Assembly (NCBI GenBank): GCA_914767715.1
Contig: OU612067.1
Span: 8,370,001-8,434,000, forward strand
Length of the DNA stretch: 64,000 nt
DNA from: Membranipora membranacea
Taxonomy: Eukaryota > Bryozoa > Gymnolaemata > Cheilostomatida > Membraniporidae
Reading direction: 5' to 3'
Position 1 is the stretch's first letter. Every line of letters begins with the position of its first letter. Shown here piece after piece: positions 63,301 through 64,000 of this stretch. The notes under the pieces were generated by a model. It ran no database searches. It saw nothing but the letters and a program-made list of their open reading frames with translations, and was not told the DNA's origin. The position numbers were made by a program, and so were the translations under genes.

Positions 63301-64000
63301 GCCTACACAAATAAAATTTCTGTATTAAAATTGAAACTAAGCACTTAGACATTAACTGTACGCAGATGGTTTCACTTTCAGTAGAATTTACGACTACATG
63401 ACTCAGATGTTTAGGTTTAATAAATATTATGGTACAGCCTTACTTATTTAGGAGCCAAGGTCAAAACATCATTCCAATATTAAGACATGCCATTGCACGA
63501 AAAAAAGAACGCATACAAACCTTTAGAGCAGTCTTCACCAAGCTTCAAACATCTTGGACAGCGGATGGTGCAGCACTGGTTGCAGGCTAAGGAGAGAACC
63601 TGTTTTTTGTGCTGTGGGCAATAACGAACTTCACGAGCGAAAGAAGATTTGAGAAATTCGGTGACGGTCAAAACCTGATGGTGATCAATGGCATCATTGT
63701 GACTCTGTGAAAGAAACCACAGTTCTAGGTTGTTAAATTGAACGAAATCATAGCACATTATTTATGCCATAAGCATAAATGATCATTGTGACACTCTATA
63801 AATAGGGAGTGATATCACTACTCCAAGATGCAATGAACAGGCCAGATAATTGCCAACTCATGCTTACATGATGTAAGGCAAATAGGGAAGTCAGATATCA
63901 CAGCGCATTGATACTTGACTTTTTTAAATATCCCTCCACACCACAGAGGGATCAAACTTGTTCCAATAGGTGTGGATTCTGCCAATGGTCTGAAAGGAGT
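60368..64000 (-). CDS. B-box/coiled-coil/MIB-HERC2 ubiquitin ligase gene, intact copy cut by window end
   Basis: Minus-strand paralogue of 47116-53197; its RING and first B-box exons lie beyond 64000. Exons: 63704-63521, 63302-63184, about 63143-62890, 62843-62673, 62218-62110, 61647-61568, 60986-60805 and 60434-60368. Phases agree and donors are GT; the end of the third listed exon is uncertain. It encodes a second B-box (YCPQHKKQVLSLACNQC, CPRCLKLGEDC), coiled-coil segments (MESDLSTQQEMNRFVHQFF; EQYDQVEKKYVASRSSAKEK), a linker (VDLLESNTAIEKKIGQLVDG) and a MIB/HERC2 domain (VVRGPDWMWGNQDG, AGWVEVRWSNNYTDSYR, MKDKYGLKLAYPPAG) ending CYTV. In Mind bomb and HERC2 this domain binds substrate or partner, so here it probably replaces the usual TRIM C-terminal substrate domain. 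It lacks 3 codons in the first coil present in the other copy. The open frame and good splice sites suggest a working gene. Confidence 0.78.

Noticed and set aside
1-64000. CRISPR arrays, operons, bacterial promoters or terminators.
   Set aside because: No regularly spaced direct repeats occur, and the introns and SINEs show eukaryotic nuclear DNA.

Overview
The window looks like nuclear DNA of an invertebrate animal. It is AT-rich, genes are split into many short exons (about 50 to 250 bases, plus one of 887) with GT..AG introns, and much of it is transposon debris (LINE tails, tRNA-derived SINEs, piggyBac, Mutator-like and another DDE-type relic, inverted-repeat elements). A sponge or other early-branching metazoan would fit, but this is inference; nothing here fixes the species. 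All gene models below were spliced by eye, and exon coordinates may be off by a few bases.

Left part (1-14 kb): a decayed DDE-type transposon relic (3.7-4.9 kb), a large inverted-repeat complex (5.2-8.3 kb), then on the minus strand the first four exons of a PSMD5 (26S proteasome assembly chaperone S5b) homologue, 10648 down to 8378. From 11.4 to 15.1 kb come a lone transmembrane exon, two LINE 3' ends, a MITE-like element and two tRNA-like SINE heads.

Middle (15-33 kb): a complete minus-strand gene (23176 down to 19425) for a predicted type I membrane protein of 387 residues, with signal peptide, NHL-repeat propeller, membrane segment and short basic tail. Its membrane exon has an open relative at 11.4 kb and a frameshifted one at 29.8 kb, and flanking blocks are duplicated too, so this is an expanded and decaying local family. 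A broken piggyBac (26.1-28.2 kb), LINE fragments and a palindromic element holding a SINE (31.4-32.0 kb) follow.

Right part (33-64 kb): a ten-exon plus-strand SLC15/POT peptide-transporter gene (39552-44627), then two minus-strand genes of a RING, B-box, coiled-coil, MIB/HERC2 ubiquitin-ligase type. The first (47.1-53.2 kb) carries a LINE insertion, frameshifts and lost splice sites and is a pseudogene as written. The second (60.4 kb to the window end) appears intact but is cut off before its first two exons. A decayed Mutator-like transposase gene with a PHD finger and a strong 44-bp-arm hairpin lie between them.

The candidates most worth a second look are the NHL-propeller membrane protein with its duplicated membrane exon, and the TRIM-like ligases ending in a MIB/HERC2 domain.
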